Below are positions 46,812 to 56,385 of a stretch of 64,000 bases of DNA, one piece after another. Position numbers and translations under genes: made by a program. Origin of the DNA: Tepidamorphus gemmatus (GTDB lineage Bacteria; Pseudomonadota; Alphaproteobacteria; Rhizobiales; Tepidamorphaceae); assembly GCF_004346195.1 (NCBI RefSeq), contig NZ_SMAK01000004.1, positions 183,754-247,753 of the forward strand. The letters run 5' to 3'. The notes below the pieces were generated by a model. It was not told the DNA's origin. It worked only from the letters and a program-made list of their open reading frames with translations, and searched no databases. How positions within the stretch are numbered: position 1 is the stretch's first letter; every line of letters starts with the position of its first letter.

Positions 46812-47918
46812 TCAGGCGGACAACGGTCGGCGAAGGGCTTCCGCCGGCAGAGTCTGGCGTGCCGCCACCCACACCCGTCGGACATGCACCGTCAGCAGCG
46901 CCAGCAGCAGCATGGCGACCGCCTGGTGGGTAAGGGCGACATGGATATGGACGCCGGTCAGAAGCGTTGCAACGCCGAGGCAGACCTGCACGACGGCGAC
47001 GATGGCAATCCACATTGCCCGCCGCGCCGCCTCGAGCGAACCGGTCCACCGCGCATCGAGCGCGTGCAGGATCGTCGCGACCACGATCAGATAACCTGCC
47101 ATGCGATGGTCGAACTGCACTGTGGTGATGTTCTCGAACAGGTTGATCCACCACGGTTCCATCATCATCAGGCCGTCGGGGACGAGCTTGCCATCCATCA
47201 ACGGCCATGACCGGTACGCGAGGCCGGCCCGCAGGCCCGCCACAAGAGCGCCCAGCACGAACTGCACGAATACGAGTGCGAGCAGCAGCAACGCCCCGAT
47301 CCTCAACCGAACCGGACCCGCAGGTTCGGCAGCCCGCTGCCGCAGACTGTCGGCCAGCCACAGAAGATAGGAGAAGATCACCGCTGCCATCGTCAGATGC
47401 GCGGCAAGGCGGTACTGGCTGACGGTCGTGCGCTCGACGAGCCCGCTCGCCACCATGTACCAGCCCAGCGCTCCCTGGAGCCCGCCGAGCACAAGGGCCC
47501 CGGCCAGCCAAGGCACCATCGTCCGTTCGATCCGCCCGCTGAGCAGGAACACGAGAAACGGCACGAGAAAGATTACCCCGATCAGCCGTCCGACCAGGCG
47601 ATGCGCCCATTCCCACCAGAATATCGTCTTGAACTCGTCGAGACTCATGCCCCGGTTGACGCGCTGGTATTGCGGGATCTGGCGATACTTGTCGAAGGCT
47701 TCCTGCCAGGCGTCCTCCGACATCGGTGGCAGCACGCCGGTCACCGGCTGCCACTCCGTGATCGACAGGCCGGATTCGGTCAGCCGCGTCGCTCCTCCGA
47801 CGAGGACGATGGCAAAGATGCTGAACACCACCACCAGCAGCCACGCCCGCACCCAAGGCCGTGCGGCAACCTGTCGCGGGATCGAACCGGTGGCGGTTTC
47901 GGCCTGGGTCATGGGCAT
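46812..47918 (-). CDS. ctaA: Heme A synthase (CtaA/COX15)
   Basis: 368 residues with about eight membrane segments. VGGATRLTESGLSI (about 41-54), FWWEWAHRLVGRLIG with the first haem His, and later HLTMAAVIFSY, FDHRMAGY and VHIHVALTHQ with further haem ligands. This is the COX15 type-2 layout used by alphaproteobacteria. It oxidises the methyl group of haem O to make haem A for cytochrome oxidase. It is divergent from the DUF2842 gene, as is common in the group. Confidence 0.95.
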   Translation of the reverse strand: MPMTQAETATGSIPRQVAARPWVRAWLLVVVFSIFAIVLVGGATRLTESGLSITEWQPVTGVLPPMSEDAWQEAFDKYRQIPQYQRVNRGMSLDEFKTIFWWEWAHRLVGRLIGVIFLVPFLVFLLSGRIERTMVPWLAGALVLGGLQGALGWYMVASGLVERTTVSQYRLAAHLTMAAVIFSYLLWLADSLRQRAAEPAGPVRLRIGALLLLALVFVQFVLGALVAGLRAGLAYRSWPLMDGKLVPDGLMMMEPWWINLFENITTVQFDHRMAGYLIVVATILHALDARWTGSLEAARRAMWIAIVAVVQVCLGVATLLTGVHIHVALTHQAVAMLLLALLTVHVRRVWVAARQTLPAEALRRPLSA

Positions 47919-48034
47919 GCGCCTGTTGGTTTCGGAGAGCCGGGGGCCTAGTTAGAGCCGGCGGATGGCGGCGGCAACCGCCAGATGACGCCGGCGGCGC
48001 GCGACACGATGCCGCCGCGAGGGATCGGAGACAG

Positions 48035-48250
48035 ATGGCGGTGAGACGCGGAACTCGGCGGATTGTCGGTGTGCTGGCGATGAGCGTTTTCGTGATCGTC
48101 TACATCGCCGTTGCGATGGTGATCGGCGCGACCGTAATGCCCGAGCGACATCCCGCCCTGCAGATCATCTATTTCGCGGTTGCCGGCTTTGCCTGGACCT
48201 TACCCTGCATGCCGATCATCCGCTGGATGCAGCGCGCCGATCCCGACTGA
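48035..48250 (+). CDS. DUF2842 family small membrane protein
   Basis: 71 residues from the ATG at 48035 (GGAGACAG upstream). It has two membrane segments, VGVLAMSVFVIVYIAVAMVIG and LQIIYFAVAGFAWTLPCMPI, ending in the basic motif IIRWMQR, which is the usual end of DUF2842 proteins. The function is unknown. Its regular neighbour is ctaA, which hints at a link with oxidase assembly. Confidence 0.8.
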   Translation: MAVRRGTRRIVGVLAMSVFVIVYIAVAMVIGATVMPERHPALQIIYFAVAGFAWTLPCMPIIRWMQRADPD

Positions 48251-48256
48251 CAGTCC

Positions 48257-49309
48257 TCAGGCCGCATCGACCCTGCGGAACCCTCGCCACAGCGCGAAGG
48301 GGGCACCGGTCAGGTACAGATCCAGGTATTTCCGGCTCTGGTAGTCGCCGTTCAGCGAAACACGCGGCAGCGCCGACAGATGCGCGCGATGATCCGGAAA
48401 CACGACTCCGGGGCGGGTTGTGACGGCGGTCGCGAAGCCGAGACGCGCGGCAAGCGCGAATTCCCTCGGGCCGGCCGAGGCCGGATCGCCATAGGGATAG
48501 GCGAAGTGTTGCGGACGGATGCCGATCCGCTCGGCGATGCGCCGGCGACTCTCCGCCATCTGATACTCCGCCTCTGCCTCCGGCAGGGCGCCCAGCATGG
48601 GATGATCGACGGTATGCGCGCCGATCGTGACGAGCGGATCGGCCGCGAGCTCTGCGAGCTCCTGCCAGGACAGCGCCAGTTCGGCAACCATGGCTCTGAC
48701 GTCCAACCCATGGCGCGCGGCCAGGCCGCGCGCAACGGCCCGACGCTCGGGCTCGCTGCGCCTCCGCAACCACCAGTAAACGATCTCGTAGACCGCGTAC
48801 TTCTGGTCGAGATTACCGCAGTCGAGCGGGGCCGAGCCCCTGCCCATCGGTTCGCTCAGCCGGTCCGTGCCGGCAATGACCCGCTCGAGGATCAGCCACC
48901 ATGGTTCGGCGGTATGATCGGGCAGGCAGGTGGTCACGTAGATGCAGAACGGCGCCTCAAGCCGCCGGAGCACGGGCCAGGCGTAAACAAGGTTGTCGCG
49001 ATAGCCGTCGTCGAATGTCAGGCAGGCGAAACGCCGGTCGTCGCCCTGCAGCAGCCGTCGTCGTGCCTCATCCAGGGAGACGATGTCGAGCCCTGCTGCC
49101 CGGATCGCCAGCACCGTAGCCTCGAGGAATTCCGGCGTTATCGCGAGGATGCGGTTCGGGGCAAAGTCCGCGGGGCTGCCGGGCAGAACGTGGTGCAGGG
49201 TGAAGATGACTCCCGATCCAGCCGTGAACGGTGCGAGTGCAAGATGCGCGCGACAGAAATGGAGCGCGTCGAGCCCTGCCTTGAAGATTGCCGTCTTGCG
49301 GCGGTTCAT
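48257..49309 (-). CDS. Polysaccharide deacetylase (NodB-like, CE4)
   Basis: 350 residues. FACLTFDDGYRDN (about 94-106) is CE4 motif 1 with the catalytic base and metal Asp. ITIGAHTVDHPMLG is motif 2 with the two metal His, and FAYPYGDP is motif 3. No signal peptide is evident. The family removes N- or O-acetyl groups from polysaccharides. It marks the left edge of the exopolysaccharide locus and is divergent from the FemAB-like gene. Confidence 0.85.
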   Translation of the reverse strand: MNRRKTAIFKAGLDALHFCRAHLALAPFTAGSGVIFTLHHVLPGSPADFAPNRILAITPEFLEATVLAIRAAGLDIVSLDEARRRLLQGDDRRFACLTFDDGYRDNLVYAWPVLRRLEAPFCIYVTTCLPDHTAEPWWLILERVIAGTDRLSEPMGRGSAPLDCGNLDQKYAVYEIVYWWLRRRSEPERRAVARGLAARHGLDVRAMVAELALSWQELAELAADPLVTIGAHTVDHPMLGALPEAEAEYQMAESRRRIAERIGIRPQHFAYPYGDPASAGPREFALAARLGFATAVTTRPGVVFPDHRAHLSALPRVSLNGDYQSRKYLDLYLTGAPFALWRGFRRVDAA

Positions 49310-49432
49310 TGCCGTCCCCCGCCTCTCTGCCGTCCGGTCTAGACGGCGGCGTGCACGCTCGAGAGAGTGCCAACCAATTGCTAAGCTTTGCTTGATAGCG
49401 TGGCGTCTCGTTCATCACTGGGGCCAACGCAC

Positions 49433-50635
49433 GTGAGCATGCCTGAGCCGATCGATATCGCGGGCGACGACAAGAGCATCGAGGCCGCCGCAGGTGACGC
49501 CGCCGAAGGCAAGCTGATCGCATCTGTTGCGGCACATTCGAGTTTCGCCGCGGCAGAAGGTGTCTGGCGCGATTTCGAGCAGCGCGCCGTGATGACCGCG
49601 TATCACCGCTTCGACTGGCTGGAGGCCTGGCACCGTCACATCGGCGCGCCCAAAGGCATCGAGCCGCTGATTGTCGTTGCCCGCCAGCCATCCGGCGCGC
49701 CAGCGCTGATCTGGCCGCTCGGGGTGAAGACCGTCGGCGCGGCACGGGTAGCCTCGTGGCTCGGCGGCAAGCTGGTCAACTATCAGTTCGGCCTCTACGA
49801 CGGCGCGTTGGCGGGCCGTCTCGACCGGGCGCAGCTGATGCCCGTCATGACCCATCTGCGCGAGCATTCCCGCATCGACGCGTTGTCGCTGCGAAACCAG
49901 CCGCACGTCTGGCGGGGCGTTGACAACCCGCTCGTCGATCTCCCCCACCAGCCCTCGCCGAGCTTTGCCTATTCCGTCGCTCTCGGTATGGATTTCGAGA
50001 CGGTCTACGCCTCGCTGCGCAGCGGCTCGACCCGCAAGAAGCTGCGCCGCAGCGAGCGGCGGCTGGCCGAGGAATTCGGCGGATGCAGCCTGCGGCGGCC
50101 GAAGACTGCCGACGAGCTCGATCGTGTGCTCGACACGTTCTTCCTGCAGAAGTCCGAGCGGATGCGGGAGCGGCACATCACCAACGTCTTCGCCGAACCG
50201 GGCGTGATGAGTCTGTTCCACGAGCTCGGCCAGCGCAGCATCGGCTCGCAGACGCCGCTGCTTGACCTGTTCTGGCTCGATGCCGGCGGCCGCGTAGCCG
50301 CAACCTGGGCGGGAACCTCGGACGGTTCCCGGATGTCCGGCATCATCAATTCGTTCGATCTCGGCGTGTTCGCGCCCTTCCAGCCCGGCGAGATATTGCT
50401 GCGCAATCTGATCGAACATCTCTGCCGCAGCGGCGTCCGCGAGTTCGATCTGGGCATCGGCGAGGCGCAGTACAAGCGGTCCTGGTGTCCTCGCACCGAT
50501 CCGCTGTTCGATTCCTTCCTGCCGCTGTCGGCCCTGGGCTGGATGCACACCACCGCAGCGATGACAGGCTTCAAGCTCAAGCGTGCGGCGAAACAATCGC
50601 AGTTCCTGCGCGCACTGGCGGAGAAATTCCGCTAG
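49433..50635 (+). CDS. GNAT-type acyltransferase (FemAB/BioF2-like) of the polysaccharide locus
   Basis: About 400 residues. The start could be GTG 49433 or ATG 49439; a TTG at 49388 is also open. AYHRFDWLEAWHRHIG near residue 60 and STRKKLRRSERRLAE near residue 195 fit the double-GNAT BioF2-like acetyltransferases found in cellulose and EPS clusters. EFDLGIGEAQYKRSWCPRTD near the C-terminus is the most typical family segment. It probably transfers an acyl or amino-acyl group to an exopolysaccharide precursor. Confidence 0.7.
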   Translation: MSMPEPIDIAGDDKSIEAAAGDAAEGKLIASVAAHSSFAAAEGVWRDFEQRAVMTAYHRFDWLEAWHRHIGAPKGIEPLIVVARQPSGAPALIWPLGVKTVGAARVASWLGGKLVNYQFGLYDGALAGRLDRAQLMPVMTHLREHSRIDALSLRNQPHVWRGVDNPLVDLPHQPSPSFAYSVALGMDFETVYASLRSGSTRKKLRRSERRLAEEFGGCSLRRPKTADELDRVLDTFFLQKSERMRERHITNVFAEPGVMSLFHELGQRSIGSQTPLLDLFWLDAGGRVAATWAGTSDGSRMSGIINSFDLGVFAPFQPGEILLRNLIEHLCRSGVREFDLGIGEAQYKRSWCPRTDPLFDSFLPLSALGWMHTTAAMTGFKLKRAAKQSQFLRALAEKFR

Positions 50636-50674
50636 AAGCGAGGCGGATCGGCGCCGAGGTGGGAGGCGCGCCGG

Positions 50675-52849
50675 TCAGGCTGCCGACTGCCGGGTTCCGT
50701 CGCCCTGAATATCATCCACCGAGAGGATCTCGACCTGCCGGACGCCAGCGTCCTCGAGCCGGTCGCAGGCCCGCTGCGCGGCCGGATCGTCCGGGGCCCC
50801 CGCGACCAGCAGCACTGCGCGCTCGGCGCGCCGCGCCAGAAGCCTCGCTTCGCCGCGCCGGTCGACGGACGGCGCCACCATGATGAGAACGTCATATGTC
50901 TGCTGCAGTGCGTCGAGGACTGATGCCATACGGTCAGAGGCGATGAGCAACAGCGGATCGGCCGTGGCGGCGCCGGCCGGCACCACATGCACGCGAGATG
51001 TCACGTCGCGGCGAATGACCGTCTCGAAGTCCGCCCTCCCGGCCAATACCTCGCCCAGCCCGGGCCCTGCATCCTTGCCGTCGCCGGCGCGATCTCCGCT
51101 TCCGCTCGCCGGTGCGAATTCCGTATCGACGACGACGACCCGAAAGCCCAAGTCGGAGACGGCGCGCGCAAGGTCGAGCGCCATCGCCTCTGCCCCGGCG
51201 GCTCGCCGGATGGTCGTGAGAAGCACTGTACGAGTCCCCTCCCCATCGGACCAGCCGTCCGCGCCACCGCCGATGAGGGCATCGCGCAGTGCGATGATCC
51301 GCGGGTCGATGGGGAGCGACTGATAGCGATCCGGTTCAACCTCCATGCGGGGGAGCGGTCCCGACGGATGCGGCACCTGAATGGCGGCGCTGCGGCCGTC
51401 GCCCAGCGCCGGGACCGGGACGACGGCTCCCTGCCCCGCGGCGCGGGCCAGCTCCAGCGTGATGACCACGCCGCAGCTCAGCACCAGCGAACCGAGGAAC
51501 ACCGCGATCAGCGTCGCCATGGTCTTGGGGAAGTAGGGTCTTGCCGCCGGCACGGCACGGGAGATGATGCGGGCATCGGCGGGCAGCGCCATGATGTCCT
51601 CCCGGGCGCTCGCCTCACGGAAGCGCGCCAGCATGGATTCCAGCAGGTCGCGCTGAGACTTGGCCTCGCGTTCGAGCGCGCGAAGCTGGACCTCGTTCTC
51701 GTTCGCCTCGGCGGCGCTGTCCTTCAGCGCCTCCAGCGTAGCAAGCAGCGCCTGCTCGCGCTCGGCGGCGATGCCGGCATCGTTTTCGGCAGCGCGGACG
51801 AAGCGGGCGGCCTCCTCCCTGATCTGTCGGCGCAGGTCGCCGAGTTGCGCATTCAGCTCCTTCATGCGCGGGTGCAGGGGTCCAAGCGTCGAGGACAATT
51901 CGGCAATCTGCGCGGTGAGCGTGACCTGCTGCGTCACCAGGTTCTGGATCAGGGCCGAGTTGAGCACCTCGGAGGCCTCAATGGGCCGACCGGACTCGAT
52001 CATCTCGCGGATCATCCGCGCCCGCGCCTGCGCCTCCGACTTCTGCGCACGCGCCAGGGCGAGCTGCGAGGTAAGCTCGCTCAGCTCCTGCTGGCTCAGG
52101 GTCTGCGGCTCCGCCGACCCGCGCAGGGTCGAGAACAGGCCGTGCTGCGACCGGAACTCCTCGACCTTGCGCTCGGCCTCGTCGACCTTCGTCGTCAGCT
52201 GCGCGATCTGGCTGCTGAGCCAGTCGCCGGCATCTCGGGTAATCTCCTGCTTGGCGGCCCGCTGCATCGCGATGTAGCCGTCGGCGACGGCATTGGCGAC
52301 CCGGGCGGCGACTTCCGGGTCGCTCGAGGAGAACTCGATGGCGATCACGCGGGAGTTGTCGACCTGATAGACGGTCAGCCGGTCGTAATACCGGTCGAGG
52401 ATGCGCTGATCCTGGCTGAGATGGGTGGTGTCGCGGACTATGCCGAGCAAGGATAGCAGCGGCGACAGAAGTCGCCCGCCCGACGGGTTGAACTCGGGCG
52501 AGCGATCGAGCCCTTCCTTGCGGATCACCTCGCGGCTGAGATCGGCCGACAGGATCAGCTGAACCTGGCTCTTCACGGCCTCCTGATCAAGCAGCGCCCG
52601 CTCCTCGACTGTGGTCGACGGACGCGTGAATGCGCTTTCGCGATTCTCCACGATCACACGCGCGGTCGACCGGTAGAGCGGGGTCACGCTGGACAGCCAC
52701 AGGACCGCCAGTCCGGTAAGGACCACCACCGGAACGGCAATCCACATGCGACGACGCCACAGGGCACCAAGAAGCGCCGGGACGGACACGCTCGCGGGTT
52801 CGTTGGGCCCCGAGAAGCCCGCCTTGGCGTAGGTGTGCTGGATAGCCAT
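50675..52849 (-). CDS. Wzz/GumC-like chain-length protein with degenerate BY-kinase domain
   Basis: 724 residues. An N-terminal Wzz domain with first membrane helix (WIAVPVVVLTGLAVLWLSS) is followed by a large periplasmic coiled-coil region to about residue 430. The second membrane segment, TLIAVFLGSLVLSCGVVITL, follows the Pro-rich motif AVPAARPYFPK. The C-terminal 185 residues align with the bacterial tyrosine kinase domain, but the Walker A loop reads TTIRRAAGAEAMA (545-557) with no GKS/T, A' reads VVVDTEF and the Walker B segment reads YDVLIMVAP without the Asp. No Tyr-rich tail is present. It controls chain length and export, probably without kinase activity. Confidence 0.85.
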   Translation of the reverse strand: MAIQHTYAKAGFSGPNEPASVSVPALLGALWRRRMWIAVPVVVLTGLAVLWLSSVTPLYRSTARVIVENRESAFTRPSTTVEERALLDQEAVKSQVQLILSADLSREVIRKEGLDRSPEFNPSGGRLLSPLLSLLGIVRDTTHLSQDQRILDRYYDRLTVYQVDNSRVIAIEFSSSDPEVAARVANAVADGYIAMQRAAKQEITRDAGDWLSSQIAQLTTKVDEAERKVEEFRSQHGLFSTLRGSAEPQTLSQQELSELTSQLALARAQKSEAQARARMIREMIESGRPIEASEVLNSALIQNLVTQQVTLTAQIAELSSTLGPLHPRMKELNAQLGDLRRQIREEAARFVRAAENDAGIAAEREQALLATLEALKDSAAEANENEVQLRALEREAKSQRDLLESMLARFREASAREDIMALPADARIISRAVPAARPYFPKTMATLIAVFLGSLVLSCGVVITLELARAAGQGAVVPVPALGDGRSAAIQVPHPSGPLPRMEVEPDRYQSLPIDPRIIALRDALIGGGADGWSDGEGTRTVLLTTIRRAAGAEAMALDLARAVSDLGFRVVVVDTEFAPASGSGDRAGDGKDAGPGLGEVLAGRADFETVIRRDVTSRVHVVPAGAATADPLLLIASDRMASVLDALQQTYDVLIMVAPSVDRRGEARLLARRAERAVLLVAGAPDDPAAQRACDRLEDAGVRQVEILSVDDIQGDGTRQSAA

Positions 52850-53021
52850 GTCGACTCACGAGCCTCGGCCCTTGGCCTTCGCCTTCATGAATCGTCCGTC
52901 AGGGTAACCAATGGGTTAATGCAACCTGCGCGGCCAGACCGCGGGTTCGCTCGATCAGGCTTTGTTAACCTTGTCTGCTTACCACTCGTGAACCAAGTCA
53001 ACATCCTGTGCGGCGTCCGAA

Positions 53022-53582
53022 ATGGGTCGGCTGTTCACCTGCCTTCTTCTCTGCAGCCTCGCAGTGCTGTCCGCCTGCGCGGGCCCGCCCAAGGTCGACC
53101 AGCGTTTCGTTCAGGCCCTGACGGCTCCCTACCTGCTCGACAGTGGCGACAGGCTGCGCATCGTCGTCTTCAATCAGCCGTCCCTGTCGAACACGTATAC
53201 CGTCGATGCCTCGGGTTTCATCTCCGTGCCGCTGATCGGCGATGTCCAGGCGCGCGGCAAGACCACCGGCGAACTGGAGACAACCATTGCCGCGCGCCTG
53301 CGTGCCGGCTACCTGCGCGAACCATCCCTGACGGTCCAGGTCGATACCTATCGCCCGTTCTTCATCATGGGCGAGGTCCGGGCGCCGGGCCAGTATCCCT
53401 ATGTCGCCGGGCTGACCGCGCGCACGGCGGTGGCGATCGGCGGAGGGTTCACGCCGCGCGCCGTGCAGGACGTGGTGGTCATATCGCGCCAGATCGACGG
53501 GACCATCGTCGAGGCGCGGGTGCCGGCCGACCATCCGGTCCGCCCTGGCGACACGATCTACGTGCTCGAGCGCTGGTTCTGA
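53022..53582 (+). CDS. Polysaccharide export lipoprotein (Wza/GumB-like)
   Basis: 186 residues. A short signal ends in the lipobox LSAC (Cys19). YLLDSGDRLRIVVFNQP is the start of the Poly_export domain, and FFIMGEVRAPGQYPYVAGLT starts an SLBB domain. It is shorter than Wza (about 380), as for GumB and ExoF-type proteins with one SLBB domain. It should form the outer-membrane channel. It is divergent from the Wzz-like gene with 172 bp between. Confidence 0.88.
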   Translation: MGRLFTCLLLCSLAVLSACAGPPKVDQRFVQALTAPYLLDSGDRLRIVVFNQPSLSNTYTVDASGFISVPLIGDVQARGKTTGELETTIAARLRAGYLREPSLTVQVDTYRPFFIMGEVRAPGQYPYVAGLTARTAVAIGGGFTPRAVQDVVVISRQIDGTIVEARVPADHPVRPGDTIYVLERWF

Positions 53583-53591
53583 CCGTCCGCC

Positions 53592-54734
53592 ATGATTCGC
53601 CGCCCCCTGCGCATCGTCCATTGCATGCGGGCGCCGGTGGGCGGACTGTTCCGACATGTCTGCGACCTGGCCGAAGCGCAGGCGCAACGCGGCCATAGCG
53701 TCGGCATCATCGCCGACGCCGCGACGGGCGGAGATGCCGCCGCGATCAGGTTCCAGACCCTCGCCCGGCACTGCGAGCTCGGCATCTCGCGCTTCGCAAT
53801 GTCGCGGCTGCCTGGACCGGGCGATCTTGTCGTCGCTGCCAGGATCGTACGTCTGGCCCGCCAGGTGAAGCCGGATGTCCTGCACGGTCACGGCGCCAAG
53901 GGCGGCGCCTATGCGCGCATTGCCGGCACCTGGCTGCGACAGGGCGGGCTGCCAGTGCGTGCCTACACGCCGCATGGCGGCAGTCTGCACTACCGAAGGA
54001 CCTCTCCTGCGGGCTTCTTCTATCTCGCCACGGAGCGGCTGCTAGCCCGCCGCACCGACGTCTTCCTGTTCGAAAGCCGTTACGGCGACCTGACGTTCCG
54101 CGACAAGATCGGCACCCCGCCCGGTATCGTCCGGGTGGTGTACAACGGATTGGCGCCCTCCGAATTCGCACCGGTAGCGCAGGAGGCGAACGCGACCGAC
54201 TTTGTATTCGTCGGCGAGTTGCGGGCGCTGAAAGGGGTCGACCTGCTGCTCGACGCCCTCGCCCGTCTCGCTGCGGCCGGGCTGCCGGCAACCGCGACCA
54301 TCGTCGGCGCCGGCGCGGATGCGGAGAGCCTGCGCCGCATGGCCGCCCGGCTCGGACTGTCGGAGCGGGTGCGGTTTCCAGGCGCCATGCCGGCCCGTGC
54401 TGCCTTTGCGCAAGGCCGCTGCGTGGTCGTGCCCTCGCGGGCGGAATCGCTTCCCTACGTCGTTCTCGAGGCCGCAGCAGCGGCGATGCCCATCGTTGCC
54501 ACCACGGTCGGCGGCATTCCGGAGATATTCGGCAACCAAGCCCACCGCCTGGTTGAGCCCGATAACGCCGACGCACTGGCAACGGAGATGGGACACTTTC
54601 TCGCCAACCCGGCCGAAGCGCGCAGGCAGGCCGAGGTGCTGGCGGTCGAGATTCGACGCCACTTCTCGGCGGACGCCATGGCTGACGGCGTGCTGGCCGC
54701 GTACGAGGCAGCGCTCGAAGCGGCCGAAAGTTAA
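53592..54734 (+). CDS. Glycosyltransferase family 4
   Basis: 380 residues of the GT-B fold. MRAPVGGLFRHVCDLAEAQ is the acceptor-side glycine loop, HGHGAKGGAYARIAG the typical HxHxxK area. FVFVGELRALKGVDLLLDAL starts the nucleotide-sugar half, and PSRAESLPYVVLEAAAAAMP is the ExxxxxxxE motif of the donor site (second Glu in VLEA). It begins 9 bp after the export lipoprotein gene. Probably adds a sugar to the undecaprenyl-linked repeat unit in the cytoplasm. Confidence 0.88.
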   Translation: MIRRPLRIVHCMRAPVGGLFRHVCDLAEAQAQRGHSVGIIADAATGGDAAAIRFQTLARHCELGISRFAMSRLPGPGDLVVAARIVRLARQVKPDVLHGHGAKGGAYARIAGTWLRQGGLPVRAYTPHGGSLHYRRTSPAGFFYLATERLLARRTDVFLFESRYGDLTFRDKIGTPPGIVRVVYNGLAPSEFAPVAQEANATDFVFVGELRALKGVDLLLDALARLAAAGLPATATIVGAGADAESLRRMAARLGLSERVRFPGAMPARAAFAQGRCVVVPSRAESLPYVVLEAAAAAMPIVATTVGGIPEIFGNQAHRLVEPDNADALATEMGHFLANPAEARRQAEVLAVEIRRHFSADAMADGVLAAYEAALEAAES

Positions 54735-54783
54735 GTCTTCCTAGAACAATTGCTGTTAGTCGGGTCGATCGTCCGGCGCGCCG

Positions 54784-56385
54784 ATGCCACGGATGATCGA
54801 TAATGCACGGATATGCGCAATGAACCAGGCGAATGGCAACCACAGCGATGTCGCCAGCGCGCTTCGGGCGGCAGTGGTCGATACAACCGCATCCATGTCC
54901 CGCGGACCGAGCCGCGGCGCCCCTCCGCCGGAGCTTGGTCCACTGGCCAAGTCGATAGCCGGGGAGAAGGTCGATCCCGCGATTTCAACGATCGTCGTCG
55001 CCGGAGCAGCCCGGCTGGCGGAGTTCCTGCTCATTATCGTCTCGGGTTTTGCGGTCCAGCTCGGCTACGTCTATCCGCACGAAGGAATGCCGGTCATCTA
55101 TCCCGTAGCCATCGTGACGGGTGCGGTGCTGGCGATTCTGGCCTTCCAGTCGGCCGACAGCTATTCGCCGCACGGGCTGCGGAGCTACGGCCGGCAAATC
55201 GGCAAGCTCGCAGTCGCCTGGCTCGGCGTCTTCGCGATCCTCGCGCTGGGTGCATTCCTGCTCAAGCTCGGCGATGCCTTTTCGCGGGTCTGGATGGCAC
55301 TGTGGTTCCTCGCCGGCCTCGCCGCACTGACGGCGTTCCGCATCGCGATGGCGTCGATGGTGCGGCGCTGGACCCGATCCGGACGGTTGGAACGCCGCGC
55401 GGTGATCGTCGGCGGCGGCGACCGCGCTGCCGAGCTGATCGAGGCCATCAAGGCCTCGCCGGATACCGACATCCGCATCTGCGGCATCTTCGACGACCGC
55501 AGCGACGACCGCTCGCCGCCGGTCGTGGCAGGCTTCCCCAAGCTCGGCAATATCGACCAGCTGGTCGAGTTCGCCCGCCGCACCCGGGTCGACCTGCTGA
55601 TCGTCACGCTGCCGATCACCGCCGAGGAACGGCTGCTGGAGTTCCTCAAGAAACTCTGGGTTCTGCCGGTCGACATCCGGCTCAGCGCGCACACCAACCG
55701 GCTGCGGTTCCGGCCGCGATCCTACTCCTATATCGGCAATGTGCCGTTCATCGACATCTTCGACAAGCCGATCACCGACTGGGATTTCGTGGTGAAGTGG
55801 CTCTTCGACCGGGTCATCGGCTCAGCGCTGCTGCTCCTGGCCCTGCCGGTGATGGCCATCGTCGCGATCGCCATCAAGCTCGACAGCCGCGGACCGGTGC
55901 TGTTCCGTCAGAAGCGCTACGGCTTCAACAACGAGCTGATCGAGGTGTTCAAGTTCCGCTCGATGTATGTCGATCAGTGCGATTCGACCGCGAGCAAGCT
56001 GGTGACGAAGGGCGATCCTCGCGTGACGCGGGTCGGGCGCTTCATCCGCAAGACCAGCCTCGACGAACTGCCACAGCTGTTCAATGTGCTGCGTGGCGAG
56101 CTGTCCCTCGTCGGGCCGCGGCCGCACGCCCTGCAGGCAAAGGCCGCCGAGCGGCTCTACGACGAGGTCGTCGACGGCTACTTCGCCCGCCACAAGGTGA
56201 AGCCCGGCATCACCGGCTGGGCGCAGATCAACGGCTGGCGCGGCGAGACCGACACGCCGGAGAAGATCCAGCGCCGCGTCGAGTGCGACCTCTACTACAT
56301 CGAGAACTGGTCGGTGCTGTTCGACCTCTACATCCTGGCGATGACGCCGATATCGCTGCTGTCGAAGACGGAGAGCGCGTATTGA
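54784..56385 (+). CDS. Undecaprenyl-phosphate glucose/galactose phosphotransferase (WcaJ-type)
   Basis: 533 residues. The N-terminal half has four membrane segments and a Rossmann-like domain ([19 protein letters not shown]). The C-terminal transferase domain has [31 protein letters not shown] and [17 protein letters not shown], the hallmarks of polyprenyl-phosphate hexose-1-phosphate transferases. It starts repeat-unit assembly by moving a sugar-1-phosphate to undecaprenyl phosphate. The ATG at 54784 is used here; the ATG at 54823 is also possible. The stop overlaps the next start. Confidence 0.92.
   Translation: MPRMIDNARICAMNQANGNHSDVASALRAAVVDTTASMSRGPSRGAPPPELGPLAKSIAGEKVDPAISTIVVAGAARLAEFLLIIVSGFAVQLGYVYPHEGMPVIYPVAIVTGAVLAILAFQSADSYSPHGLRSYGRQIGKLAVAWLGVFAILALGAFLLKLGDAFSRVWMALWFLAGLAALTAFRIAMASMVRRWTRSGRLERRAVIVGGGDRAAELIEAIKASPDTDIRICGIFDDRSDDRSPPVVAGFPKLGNIDQLVEFARRTRVDLLIVTLPITAEERLLEFLKKLWVLPVDIRLSAHTNRLRFRPRSYSYIGNVPFIDIFDKPITDWDFVVKWLFDRVIGSALLLLALPVMAIVAIAIKLDSRGPVLFRQKRYGFNNELIEVFKFRSMYVDQCDSTASKLVTKGDPRVTRVGRFIRKTSLDELPQLFNVLRGELSLVGPRPHALQAKAAERLYDEVVDGYFARHKVKPGITGWAQINGWRGETDTPEKIQRRVECDLYYIENWSVLFDLYILAMTPISLLSKTESAY

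Noticed and set aside
54813..56381. Plus-strand frame continuous with the Wzy-like gene that would make a 954-residue fusion
   Set aside because: The first 520 codons are a shifted reading of the WcaJ-type gene; the real polymerase gene begins at the TTG at 56382.
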